NCBI RefSeq assembly: GCF_947500605.1 | Contig: NZ_CANMSJ010000001.1 | Location: forward strand, 496,001-560,000 | Source: an uncultured Lacinutrix sp. | GTDB taxonomy: Bacteria; Bacteroidota; Bacteroidia; Flavobacteriales; Flavobacteriaceae | DNA length: 64,000 nucleotides | Direction of reading: 5' to 3' | In this document: piece by piece, positions 42,743 to 52,505 of the stretch | How positions within the stretch are numbered: the stretch's first letter is position 1 | Layout of the letters: the number at the start of each line of letters is the position of its first letter | The notes under the pieces: generated by a model | What the model saw: only the letters and a program-made list of their open reading frames with translations | The model's database searches: none | What the model was told of the DNA's origin: nothing | Position numbers and translations under genes: made by a program

Positions 42743-43381
42743 TTACTCAACCACAAGTAGATTATTCTCTTTCAAGGTTTTAATTAGTGTTTTAGTATAA
42801 TCTTTAATGTTTCTTTTACTATTGGAAGACTTGGTTACCTCTATGGTGCCTTGCCATAATAATTCGCGTTCTTTTCCAGGACATATACAATACAAAGAAG
42901 TTTCTGTAGAATAAACAATATAATGTGCTGGTTCTTTATCAAAAAATAAATTTTGATTTCCATAATAATACTTATCAAAGGTATTATGTTTTCCTTTTTC
43001 AACCGCATCGTAAACAGCAATTAAAGGTACTTTGGTTTGCTGTCCAACAACCTTAGTTAACACGATAGCATCAAAACCTGCTTCTAATAATTGAGATTCC
43101 AAAGCATTTAACTCTTCAATTGTCTGTTTTCTGTTAGTAAAAGACGTTTCAAAGAAATCTACACTTTTAACAGCATTTACATTTTCTTTATCTAAAGCTT
43201 CAGCTACATTTTTTTCAAAACTGCTTCTTAATTCTTTATTTGCTGTCATACCAATTACTAATACTTTACTAGCTTCAAAAGTATAAGTCTCTGGATTTTT
43301 ATAAGCCTTAATTAATTTACTCGATGAGCAACCAGAACAGAATATTACAATTAAAAATACGGTTGTAATTAATTTATTCAT
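42743..43381 (-). CDS. hypothetical lipoprotein
   Basis: Lipobox FCSGCSSS; no family recognised. Confidence 0.6.
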   Translation of the reverse strand: MNKLITTVFLIVIFCSGCSSSKLIKAYKNPETYTFEASKVLVIGMTANKELRSSFEKNVAEALDKENVNAVKSVDFFETSFTNRKQTIEELNALESQLLEAGFDAIVLTKVVGQQTKVPLIAVYDAVEKGKHNTFDKYYYGNQNLFFDKEPAHYIVYSTETSLYCICPGKERELLWQGTIEVTKSSNSKRNIKDYTKTLIKTLKENNLLVVE

Positions 43382-43388
43382 CTTTATA

Positions 43389-43832
43389 TTAATTTAGTAA
43401 GCGTTTACTTTTATTCATTTTCATTATCTCTTTTATTAGACCATAAATTTGCTTTTTTAATGTTTTAAATTTTGCATTAAAAGCTATAGTTTCGAACATA
43501 ACTTTATAATGTCCATCCTTATAATCTTCTAATTCATTTGGCACAATAACATTATCTAATAATGTTTGAAGATTATTTTTATGTTCTTCTACTTTAAAAA
43601 GTAATACTTTTAATTCTTTCTGTAATTCAACAAGCGCTGTTGCAATAGCTTTGCTTTCTTCAAAAGTTTTTTCTGAAATTAAATCTATAGTATACTCCTT
43701 TATTAATTCGTTTAAGAAATCTAATTCATCTCTTTTAAAGAGAAGATGTGATATAGAAGTAAGCGTATCTTGATGCAGTTCTTCTGGATTGTGAAACTTG
43801 ATAAACTTTAATTGTGTGTGTCCTTTATTCAT
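43389..43832 (-). CDS. hypothetical protein
   Basis: 147-aa helical, charged protein in the USP operon. Confidence 0.6.
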   Translation of the reverse strand: MNKGHTQLKFIKFHNPEELHQDTLTSISHLLFKRDELDFLNELIKEYTIDLISEKTFEESKAIATALVELQKELKVLLFKVEEHKNNLQTLLDNVIVPNELEDYKDGHYKVMFETIAFNAKFKTLKKQIYGLIKEIMKMNKSKRLLN

Positions 43833-43883
43833 AACTTTTATATGTTAAATGGTATCGATGTATAAATTTTGTATAATAAAATA

Positions 43884-44741
43884 TTAAAGGCTTTCAATTC
43901 TTTCTTCTGAAGGAATAACTAAAAAAGGCACATTAGTATGATACACCATTTTATTGATAACAGGTGTAAATAATAGGTTTTCGAAAAAGCTATGCTTGTT
44001 ATGAATCATCACTAAAAAATTAATCTTATTTTCTATCTCGAAGGCCTTTATAACTTCAATTAAATCTTGATCCTCTCCTATATGAAACTCGTGAGCATTA
44101 TCTATAAAAAAGGCATCTAAAAATACTTTCATACGTTTTTGTTCTTCCTCTAAAGGAAGATGGTAATATGCGTTTAAAAAATGCAATTTTGAACTGTGTT
44201 CTTTACATACATCTCTAATAAGATCTAAGTAGCGATTAGATTTTTCAAGTTTATAATCTGTTGGAAATAATATGTTTTTGGGTGTTTCAAACTTAAAATT
44301 AGATGGCACAGCAATTACTGGACATTTTAGTTTTTTAATGGCGTACATTGTTTGCGATCCTAAAAACACTTCTTTAGCTCCAGTTGCTCCTTTGGTACCC
44401 ATTACTACTATATCTATAGCGTTTTTACTTATAAAATCTATAAGTTCTGGAATAAGCAGATTAAAAGCGGATATAGAGGTAAATGTATGCTTACTGTTAT
44501 GCCATTCTTTGTCAATTGTTTCTTCTAATGCTTTTAAATTTGAATTGGCAGCTTCTTTTTCTATTTCATAAATTTTTAATGCGCTATAACTATCTAACAC
44601 ATTTCCAGAGCTTATAGTTGCAGGTGTATATGTATGAAGAATATAAAATGTACATTCAACATCTTTATAAAATTGTACAGCATACGAGATGGCATTGTAT
44701 GCATTTTCCGAAAAATCTGTTGGTAATAAAATACGTTTCAT
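43884..44741 (-). CDS. universal stress protein
   Basis: MKRILLPTDFSENAYNAISYAVQFY; MGTKGATGAKEVFLGSQT. Confidence 0.92.
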   Translation of the reverse strand: MKRILLPTDFSENAYNAISYAVQFYKDVECTFYILHTYTPATISSGNVLDSYSALKIYEIEKEAANSNLKALEETIDKEWHNSKHTFTSISAFNLLIPELIDFISKNAIDIVVMGTKGATGAKEVFLGSQTMYAIKKLKCPVIAVPSNFKFETPKNILFPTDYKLEKSNRYLDLIRDVCKEHSSKLHFLNAYYHLPLEEEQKRMKVFLDAFFIDNAHEFHIGEDQDLIEVIKAFEIENKINFLVMIHNKHSFFENLLFTPVINKMVYHTNVPFLVIPSEERIESL

Positions 44742-44758
44742 CTATCTAGTTTTTAAAG

Positions 44759-45607
44759 TTATTCTCTGCGTAAATTTTGAAGTACGAGAAATGGAATTTT
44801 AATCTCTAAACCTATTTTGTCTATGGTAGAATTGTAAAGTATATCTTCAAGATACGTGTGCTTTTCATTAACCATAACAAGTAAATCTATATCTTGTTCT
44901 TTAATTGTTTTATTAATAGTATCTGTAACATTGTCCTCGGGTACTTGTGCAAACAAAAACTTATTATCACTAAAACAACTATTTAAAAAACTTTGGTTAT
45001 CCTGTTGTCTGTGCGATAAATGTTTCGCTTTAGAGACATATAACATATTAATTGTAGAGACATAATTCTTAGCGATACTACTTACTAGTTTTAACTCTCT
45101 TCGCTTAAAAGGAATCATATAATCTGTTGGAAATAATACCTTTTTAGGATGCATATCATGGTATGTAGCCGGAACTGCCAAAACTGGACATTGTACATAT
45201 TTAATAACTTTTATAGTATTACTACCAAAGGTTACTTTAGGGTTATTTGTTTTTCCCTTTGTACCCATAACTATTACATCTATATTTTCGCTGTCTACAA
45301 AGTCATTAATAACATCTACAATACTCCCAAATCTTGATTGCCTGTTGTAAACATGTCTTGGGTTTGGAGAAAGTTCAAGCATTTCTGCAACTACTTTTTG
45401 CAATCTTATATCTACATTTTGTTGAACTTTGTCTTTGTATTCTTCTAAATACTCTCTAGACATTTCGATTGTATTCTCGTATACCTCATCTGCAAAGGCA
45501 TGAACTATCATTATCTCGCTTTTATCATATTTAAATAATTCTAAAGCATATTTAATAGCATTTGTTGCTGTTTCGGAAAAATCGGTGGAGATAAGTATCT
45601 TTTTCAT
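44759..45607 (-). CDS. universal stress protein
   Basis: MKKILISTDFSETATNAIKYALELF; MGTKGKTNNPKVTFGSNT. Confidence 0.92.
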   Translation of the reverse strand: MKKILISTDFSETATNAIKYALELFKYDKSEIMIVHAFADEVYENTIEMSREYLEEYKDKVQQNVDIRLQKVVAEMLELSPNPRHVYNRQSRFGSIVDVINDFVDSENIDVIVMGTKGKTNNPKVTFGSNTIKVIKYVQCPVLAVPATYHDMHPKKVLFPTDYMIPFKRRELKLVSSIAKNYVSTINMLYVSKAKHLSHRQQDNQSFLNSCFSDNKFLFAQVPEDNVTDTINKTIKEQDIDLLVMVNEKHTYLEDILYNSTIDKIGLEIKIPFLVLQNLRRE

Positions 45608-45667
45608 ATTAGTTCTATTAATAATGATTAATACTCCAAAGCTATAACAGATACTTAATAATTGAAA

Positions 45668-45679
45668 TGATATATATCA
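45668..45679. promoter_or_regulatory. putative FNR-type box 2
   Basis: Perfect palindrome TGATATATATCA, 60 bp upstream of the 45607 start (minus). Confidence 0.5.
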
Positions 45680-45692
45680 GTTAATGAAGACT

Positions 45693-46532
45693 TTATTCAT
45701 GTAAAACTAAAAATGGAACATTGGTATGGTAACTCATTTTAACAACAGATGGTTTAAATAAAAGCATTTCGAAGAAATTAAGGTTCTTAGCTATTATTGC
45801 AACCATATCTATATGCATAGAATCTATAAACTCTTGCAATCCTTCTTGAAAATTTAAATGATTTACTTTATGGAAGCTACTGCTAGTAACTGTTTTAAAA
45901 TAGTCTTTTAAATAACTTCTGTTTTTTAATTGAGACTGTGTTAATGCCACTTTTGGGTTTACAATTCTAATCACTTTAACGCTAGAGTTATGCAAGTTAG
46001 AAATTGCTGTTAGTGTGTTTAAAACTTTACTTTTATAAATAGAATTATAGTCTGTTGGAAATACAATATTGAAAGGAATAGAAAACTTTGCGTTTTTAGG
46101 TATAACTAAAACAGGACATTGAATTTTTGTAATTACAGTTTGAGCATGAGTTCCAATAATTTTATTTTTACTAGCAGAAAAACCTTGAGTTCCCATTACA
46201 ATTAAATCAATTTCGTACTTATCTACCAATTGCTTTAAACCTTCTGTAAAACTATTTTTTAAATGCTCTATAACAATATTAGAAGCTTTTAGAGAAGAAG
46301 TATCCAGCATTTTATCTCTATTATTTTGTAAAGCTTCAATAACTTGATGCTCTGAAGACATCTCACCTGTTATGTAACTATTTATAGCTTCGAATGCTGG
46401 TGGTAGTGTACTTGGATGCTCTATATGTGCTAAAATAAAATTAACCTCATCATTACCAAAAAAAGCTTGTGCAAATTGCGTAGCATTCCAGGCATTTTCT
46501 GAAAAGTCTGTTGGAATTAAAATATTCTTCAT
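45693..46532 (-). CDS. universal stress protein
   Basis: MKNILIPTDFSENAWNATQFAQAFF; MGTQGFSASKNKIIGTHA. Confidence 0.92.
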   Translation of the reverse strand: MKNILIPTDFSENAWNATQFAQAFFGNDEVNFILAHIEHPSTLPPAFEAINSYITGEMSSEHQVIEALQNNRDKMLDTSSLKASNIVIEHLKNSFTEGLKQLVDKYEIDLIVMGTQGFSASKNKIIGTHAQTVITKIQCPVLVIPKNAKFSIPFNIVFPTDYNSIYKSKVLNTLTAISNLHNSSVKVIRIVNPKVALTQSQLKNRSYLKDYFKTVTSSSFHKVNHLNFQEGLQEFIDSMHIDMVAIIAKNLNFFEMLLFKPSVVKMSYHTNVPFLVLHE

Positions 46533-46606
46533 TACTAATGTTAATTACTACATATTTTAAGAAATATGCTGTAAACAAAAGTATTAAGCGCTTTTATATC
46601 AAATAA

Positions 46607-46618
46607 TGATAAATATCA
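46607..46618. promoter_or_regulatory. putative FNR-type box 3
   Basis: TGATAAATATCA, 74 bp upstream of the 46532 start (minus). Confidence 0.55.
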
Positions 46619-46629
46619 GTAAACCAAGA

Positions 46630-47685
46630 TTATTCTACATTTTCTAGTGCTTCTAAATCAAGAATTTTAATGTTACGTCCTTCAATTTCAATAAAATTAT
46701 CTTTTTTAAACCCTGATAATGTGCGTATTAAACTTTCAGTTGCTATTCCTGCAACACTAGCTAAATCGTATCGAGATATCTTAATAGCTTCTTCTGGTTT
46801 TTTATTTAGAACTTTAGCAAATTGAAGAATGGTTTGTGCTGTTTTCTTGCGAACAGAACTATATGCCATTTGCAACAACTGATCTTTAATTTCTGAAATA
46901 TTCGCTGTTAAAACATTCATAAGTTCTATAGAAACATTTTGACTTTTGCCTAGAACCTCTTTTAAGCGCAGTTTAGATATACTTGTTAATTCTACAGCTT
47001 CAACAGCAGTAGCAGATTCTTGATAAGGCATAGTATCTACAAACGAAGTAAAACCAAGAAAATCATCATCCTTATGCAATGCAGTGATTAATTCTTTTCC
47101 ATTTTCGTCTATTTTATGACTTTTCACAACACCTTTTTTAATTAAATAAACATAGTTAGAATGTGAACCTTCTTCATAAATAGTATCTCCTTTAGAGAAT
47201 TTATGTGGTAAACCATTGTCATCAAAAAAATTCTTAAGCTCGTTAAGATCCCTTAAACGGTCTTCATTATCAACATCTTTTGTTTGGGAAACTTCTGTAG
47301 TTATTTTAGATAAAATTTGAGCTTTTGCTAGCCTACTCTCAATGGCACTTAACAACTCTTCCTCCTCGAAAGGCTTAGTAAGATAATCGTCTGCACCTAA
47401 ATCCATTCCTCTTCGTATTTCCTTATGTTCGGTTTTAGCCGAAAGAAATATAAACGGAATATGTTTTGTTTTCGGGTTAGTTGATATTGCTTCCAATACA
47501 CCATAACCGTCTATTTCAGGCATCATTATATCGCAAACTATAAGATCTGGAATATTACACTCTGCTTTCTCAATTCCTATTTTACCATTAGCGGCTGTTA
47601 AAACTTTATAGTTAGAAAGCTCTAAAAGCTCTGCGGTGTTTTCGCGCAATGCCAAGTCGTCTTCAATTAACAATAATGTTTGCAT
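46630..47685 (-). CDS. response regulator fused to Crp/Fnr cNMP-binding and HTH domains
   Basis: Receiver LIVCDIMMPEIDGYG, FLSAKTEH; cNMP-like FSKGDTIYEEGSHSNYVYLIKKGVVKSH; HTH ISRYDLASVAGIATESLIRTLSGFK. Confidence 0.92.
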   Translation of the reverse strand: MQTLLLIEDDLALRENTAELLELSNYKVLTAANGKIGIEKAECNIPDLIVCDIMMPEIDGYGVLEAISTNPKTKHIPFIFLSAKTEHKEIRRGMDLGADDYLTKPFEEEELLSAIESRLAKAQILSKITTEVSQTKDVDNEDRLRDLNELKNFFDDNGLPHKFSKGDTIYEEGSHSNYVYLIKKGVVKSHKIDENGKELITALHKDDDFLGFTSFVDTMPYQESATAVEAVELTSISKLRLKEVLGKSQNVSIELMNVLTANISEIKDQLLQMAYSSVRKKTAQTILQFAKVLNKKPEEAIKISRYDLASVAGIATESLIRTLSGFKKDNFIEIEGRNIKILDLEALENVE

Positions 47686-47690
47686 AGTAT

Positions 47691-49202
47691 TTATTTTATT
47701 ATGTTTACAGGAATTGTAACAGTAAAAGTAGTTCCCTTATTCTCTTTACTTACAAATGTAATGTTACCTCCTAAATTTTCTAAATGACTTTTTACAATAT
47801 TTAAGCCAATACCTGTTCCTTGCGTTAATAGCGCATTTTCTGCTCTAAAATACCTATTAAATAAAAACTTTTGTTCTTCTTCAGGAATACCAATACCAGC
47901 ATCTATAATACTAATTTTTAAACCTTCTTTCTCAACCCAAACCTTTACTTCTATTTTAGTGTTTTCAGGAGAATATTTTATGGCATTATTCACCAAATTG
48001 GTAAGCATTAACTCTAGAATTTTTTCATCGAAATCTAGTACAATATCATCAATTGCGTCTGGATATGTAATAGTTTGCCCTTCTTTTAAGAGCATATTAG
48101 CATCGTAAATTACTTCGTTTACTACTTTGCTTAATGAAAATGTTGAGAATTTGTAATTTACTTTTCCACTTTCTAATCGTTCTATAGATAGAAAATCATT
48201 AATAATATTATTAAGGTATTTTACTTTATTCTGTATTGTATTTATGTGCTTATCCCTTTTCTCTTGTTGTTCGCTTTTTGTGTATTTACCTATTAATGTA
48301 GAAGAGGTTAAAATACCACTTAATGGTGTTTTAAACTCATGAGAAACTAAAGACAAAAATTTAGTTTTAAGTTCGTTAAGTTCTTTTTCTACATGTAAAG
48401 CTTCTTGTAATTGTTGCGTGCGCTCTTCTACCGTTTTCTCTAATCTTTCTGTGTAGTTTAGACGTTCTGTTATATCAAGTATAATAGCAATTAATGTGTC
48501 TTTGTCGTTTGATCTAGAGCGTTGTAAATGTATTTCTACTGGATATTGGGTACCGTCTTTTCTTTGATGAATGGTATTAAACTTTATTTTAATCTCTGTG
48601 CCGTCTAAAAGCGGTTGAATTGTTTCTTTAAACTGAGCTTTATTTAAGTAAGGTTTAATATCTAATGGTGTTAGCTCTCTTAACTCAGCAAGGCTATAAC
48701 CTATGTTTTTTATTGCTCCTGCATTAACATTTAAAAACTTAAATGTTTTTGTGTCAAATATGAAAATTTCGTTTAAAGATTCATTAAAAATATTAGCCCA
48801 ATGTTTTAGCTCTTCTTCAGCCTTTTTTCGCACTGTAATATCTATTATCAATGCCATAACAAAATGATTGCCATGAACAGTAAAAGGATTTAAACCGGCT
48901 TCTACAGGAAAAGTAGAGCCATCTTTTCTTAATCCATACAAATTTCTACCATGACCCATTTGGCGTTTACCACTATGCTCTAAAAAGGTATCCACTTGCT
49001 TAGAGTGATTATGATGGTATTTTTGTGGTATTAAAATTTCTAAAGGCTTGCCTATAAGCTCATTTTCTTCATATCCAAACAAGGCATTTGAAGACTTATT
49101 AGTAGCTACAATAATCTGCTTATGATCAACAACAATAATACCTTCTGAAATAGCTTCAGAAAGCGTTTTAAAAACGTTATTCGTTTTTTTGAAAATTTCC
49201 AT
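47691..49202 (-). CDS. PAS-domain sensor histidine kinase
   Basis: Two PAS domains; SLVSHEFKTPLSGIL H-box, NLVNNAIKYSPEN, GTGIGLNIVKSHLENLGG. Confidence 0.93.
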   Translation of the reverse strand: MEIFKKTNNVFKTLSEAISEGIIVVDHKQIIVATNKSSNALFGYEENELIGKPLEILIPQKYHHNHSKQVDTFLEHSGKRQMGHGRNLYGLRKDGSTFPVEAGLNPFTVHGNHFVMALIIDITVRKKAEEELKHWANIFNESLNEIFIFDTKTFKFLNVNAGAIKNIGYSLAELRELTPLDIKPYLNKAQFKETIQPLLDGTEIKIKFNTIHQRKDGTQYPVEIHLQRSRSNDKDTLIAIILDITERLNYTERLEKTVEERTQQLQEALHVEKELNELKTKFLSLVSHEFKTPLSGILTSSTLIGKYTKSEQQEKRDKHINTIQNKVKYLNNIINDFLSIERLESGKVNYKFSTFSLSKVVNEVIYDANMLLKEGQTITYPDAIDDIVLDFDEKILELMLTNLVNNAIKYSPENTKIEVKVWVEKEGLKISIIDAGIGIPEEEQKFLFNRYFRAENALLTQGTGIGLNIVKSHLENLGGNITFVSKENKGTTFTVTIPVNIIK

Positions 49203-49238
49203 AAGTAAAGATATGTTTTTTTTATCTCTGTTAAATAC

Positions 49239-49250
49239 TGATAAATATCA
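49239..49250. promoter_or_regulatory. putative FNR-type box 4
   Basis: TGATAAATATCA between divergent histidine kinase and TerB-like genes. Confidence 0.55.
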
Positions 49251-49301
49251 TTTTTATAATAACAAGCTGGTATTACATTTACAGTAAGCAAATTAGTTAT
49301 A

Positions 49302-49724
49302 ATGACACATGTAAAAAAACCAGATATTTTTTTTTATCAAAGCTTAGGTGAATTGTTTTATGCTGTTGCAGCTTCAGATAATATAGTTAAAGTTGAAGAA
49401 TATAGTGTACTGTTAAAAATGGTTTTAGAGGAATGGAAAATCTATGAAAACACAAACGAATTCTACAATGAAGCACCTGGATATCAAATAGAATTTGTTT
49501 TTAAATGGTTTGATTATGAGCATATGGATGCTCAAGATTGTTTTAAAAATTTCTGTGATTATGCAAGAGCAAACTCCAAACTGTTTACAAAAGATATTAT
49601 TAAACTTATTCTTAAAACAACAGAGTCTATAGCAAGTGCTTTCGCCTCTAAAAACAAAAGCGAACTTATTATGCTTGGTAAATTACAGATACTTTTAAAA
49701 GAACTAAGTTCTAATAACGAATGA
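49302..49724 (+). CDS. TerB-like protein
   Basis: LGELFYAVAASDNIVKVEEYSVLLKMVLEEW resembles TerB/tellurite-resistance fold. Confidence 0.55.
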   Translation: MTHVKKPDIFFYQSLGELFYAVAASDNIVKVEEYSVLLKMVLEEWKIYENTNEFYNEAPGYQIEFVFKWFDYEHMDAQDCFKNFCDYARANSKLFTKDIIKLILKTTESIASAFASKNKSELIMLGKLQILLKELSSNNE

Positions 49725-49763
49725 GATAACACAGTTATTTAATAATTAAAAAAATATTATAGA

Positions 49764-50639
49764 ATGAAACACCTAATAGTAATTTTAATTTTTACTCTAG
49801 TTTTTAGTTGTAAAACGGATAAAAAAGAAGATACAATAGAAATAGTAGAAGATACCATAGAACTTAATCACGAAAAAACAGACTCTATAACTGCAATCAC
49901 ACCAGATATTATACAAGACAAATCTATTGCTATAGAATTAAAACAAAATAAACTTATTGAGAAAAAAGATGAAAGACAATCTCTTGAAGCCTTAATTATT
50001 GAAAAAAAATATTTAAAAGAAAAAGAGGGCTATTCTATAGACTTTACCTACCCATTACTTAACGAGAAACAAAATCTTAAATATGTAAATTTTAACGATT
50101 ATATAAATGATTATTATGTTGATATATCGGGAACCGAAACAGCTATTTTAGAAAGTAAGGCTTTGTGCGATAGTATTGCTCTATTAAAATTTAAAGAAAA
50201 TAGATTAATTAATTATAAAGTTTATAATGTTAATCACGATTTAATAAGTGTCGTTTTTTACAAAGAAAACTTTTACTCTGGTACACTACATCCTAGTTAT
50301 TCTTTCGATTGTTTAAATTTTGATTTAAACAGAGGTGTATTCATGACCTATGAAGATTTCTTTTTAGAAGGTACTGAAGCTGAATTCACAACTTTAATAA
50401 ACGAAGAAATAAATAGTAAAATAAGTAAAGGAGAACTCTTTTACGATTGTTGGGAACTCTCTCAAGACGATTTTTTAGAACATAAAAACAATTTTGTTTT
50501 AAACGAAACTTATATAGAGTATTATTTTGATGATTGTATTATGTGTCCATCTTATACTGGAAGTTATTCTGTAGAAATTCCTTTAGTAAAACTACTATCC
50601 GTTATTAAGAAATATGATCAAAATCCTTTAGTGTTTTAA
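49764..50639 (+). CDS. lipoprotein with RsiV/DUF3298-like C-terminal domain
   Basis: Lipobox VFSCKT; SYSFDCLNFDLNRGVFMTYEDFFLEG...YIEYYFDDCIMCPSYTGSYSVEIPL. Confidence 0.65.
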   Translation: MKHLIVILIFTLVFSCKTDKKEDTIEIVEDTIELNHEKTDSITAITPDIIQDKSIAIELKQNKLIEKKDERQSLEALIIEKKYLKEKEGYSIDFTYPLLNEKQNLKYVNFNDYINDYYVDISGTETAILESKALCDSIALLKFKENRLINYKVYNVNHDLISVVFYKENFYSGTLHPSYSFDCLNFDLNRGVFMTYEDFFLEGTEAEFTTLINEEINSKISKGELFYDCWELSQDDFLEHKNNFVLNETYIEYYFDDCIMCPSYTGSYSVEIPLVKLLSVIKKYDQNPLVF

Positions 50640-50777
50640 ATAACTATTAGTGTTAATACTTCAGTAATTAAAGAAATTAACAAGTACATAGATTACGCAT
50701 TAATGCGTATATTAACTTACTAAAAATCTAGACCGCTATTCTACATAAACTTTAATATAATTTCGAATTAATCACTC

Positions 50778-51251
50778 ATGAAAACAAAAACAACACTTTT
50801 ATTAGAGTTATGGATTGAAGCTAGAACTAGATTCACTAATCAATTAAAAGCTCTCACTACTGAAGATTTAAGTAAAAAGCTATCACCTTCTCCTAATAGT
50901 ATTGGTTTTTTAATTAGACATATTGGTGATGTAGAATTACTTTTTGCTAAAAATGTTTTTGGAGCTAGTAATATTCGTGTTATTGCGAAAACTGTTATTA
51001 CACAAAAAGACACCGGAAAATGGACCAAACTAGACGATCTTAAAACTTATGTTGAGCATTCGTTTAACGAATTAAAGAAAATAGTAGAGTTACAAACCGA
51101 AGCCGATTGGGAAGCTATAGTTGAAACTAAAGAGTTTGGAATAAAAACAAAAGCTGAAGCTTTTGGGCGCATTATTTCTCATACCGCATATCATGCAGGA
51201 CAAATGGCTATTATTAATAAATATGGTAAAACAATAAACCCTAATGCATAA
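50778..51251 (+). CDS. DinB-like four-helix protein
   Basis: SIGFLIRHIGDVELLFAKN...ISHTAYHAGQMAIINK, three conserved His positions. Confidence 0.8.
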   Translation: MKTKTTLLLELWIEARTRFTNQLKALTTEDLSKKLSPSPNSIGFLIRHIGDVELLFAKNVFGASNIRVIAKTVITQKDTGKWTKLDDLKTYVEHSFNELKKIVELQTEADWEAIVETKEFGIKTKAEAFGRIISHTAYHAGQMAIINKYGKTINPNA

Positions 51252-51329
51252 CGCATAAAACAACAATATCACCATTATTATTTTTAGATAATATTATTGT
51301 GGTCTGTAATGCGTATTTTTAAATTAAAA

Positions 51330-52100
51330 AAAATGAATATAGGATTAGTTTTATCTGGCGGTGGCATTAGAGGTGTTGCGCATATAGGTGTATTAAAAGC
51401 ACTAGAAGAACATAACATTACTGTTTCTCATATTTCTGGAACAAGTGCAGGTGCTATTGTAGGCGGCTTATATGCTGCGGGACATTCATGGCAAGAAATT
51501 CTACAATTTTTTAAAAATGTTCCTCTCTTTAATTATAAAAAATATGCAAGTAATAAACCAGGATTTATTGATACTTCTAAATTCCATAAAGAATTAACAC
51601 CTTATTTTACTGAAGACAATTTTGAGACATTAAAGCTTAAATTATATATTACTGCAACCAATTTAATAACTACAGAATTAAAAACATTTAATACAGGTAC
51701 ACTTATAAAAACTATTCTAGCATCCGCCGCAGTACCTGGCATTTTTTCTCCAGTTTTAATAGAAAATGACACATATGTAGATGGTGGTATATTAAATAAC
51801 TTTCCTGTAGAACCGTTACAAAATGAGTGTTCTAAAATTATAGGAGTATATGTTAATCCTATACAAGATGTTACAACTAAAGATTTAAAGCACTCTTATC
51901 AAGTTTTAAATCGTGCTTACGATATTAGTTTTAACAATCAATCCATGTCCAAATTTAATCTATGCGATTTGGTAGTATACCCAACAAAACTTAAAGAATA
52001 TGGTTTATTTAGCATAAAAAATATAGATACTATTTTTAATATTGGGTACGAAGAAGCAATAAAAGTGCTTGAGCAAGAGAAACAAAAATTAATAATTTAA
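51330..52100 (+). CDS. patatin-like phospholipase family protein (RssA-like)
   Basis: ORF 51297..52100, likely start at MNIGLVLSGGGIRG; GTSAGAIVGGLYAAG and DGG motifs. Confidence 0.9.
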   Translation, partial: KMNIGLVLSGGGIRGVAHIGVLKALEEHNITVSHISGTSAGAIVGGLYAAGHSWQEILQFFKNVPLFNYKKYASNKPGFIDTSKFHKELTPYFTEDNFETLKLKLYITATNLITTELKTFNTGTLIKTILASAAVPGIFSPVLIENDTYVDGGILNNFPVEPLQNECSKIIGVYVNPIQDVTTKDLKHSYQVLNRAYDISFNNQSMSKFNLCDLVVYPTKLKEYGLFSIKNIDTIFNIGYEEAIKVLEQEKQKLII

Positions 52101-52181
52101 ATATTAGTAATAAACGTTTTCTAAATATTTAATCATTGCCAAAGATTTTTTTTCCTCTTAAACTGGCATAACAAAAAAGAT

Positions 52182-52382
52182 TTAAAAAACAAACTCAAAG
52201 TCAAACCCTAAAGAAATCAATTTTTCTCGAACACCCTCTATTACATTATGTGTAGAAAATTCGAAAATAAACTTATGGTTAATTTTATCTACAACTAGAT
52301 TAGAAATCCCTTTAGTATTCGCTAGACAATTTTTAATAGAAGAATCATTTTTCGATTCTTTTGATATAACTATGGCTTTCAT
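52182..52382 (-). CDS. small HMA-fold-like protein lacking the CxxC metal site
   Basis: 66 aa; beta-alpha-beta pattern with GISNLVVDKINHKFIFEF and EKLISLGFDFEF. Confidence 0.5.
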   Translation of the reverse strand: MKAIVISKESKNDSSIKNCLANTKGISNLVVDKINHKFIFEFSTHNVIEGVREKLISLGFDFEFVF

Positions 52383-52433
52383 TTAATGCTAATTTTAAAT
52401 TGTAAACATATATTTAAAAAAAATATTAAAGGA

Positions 52434-52445
52434 TGACTTTTATCA
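52434..52445. promoter_or_regulatory. putative FNR-type box 5
   Basis: TGACTTTTATCA, 60 bp upstream of the USP start at 52506. Confidence 0.55.
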
Positions 52446-52505
52446 TCTTAAGCAATTAACTCTTATCTTAACTTTGACTAAAAATTAATTTAAAACACTA
52501 AAACA

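Noticed and set aside
41877-46532. USP gene repeats considered as a mobile or recombining array
   Set aside because: The paralogues are highly diverged in protein sequence, and no long identical DNA or transposase is present.
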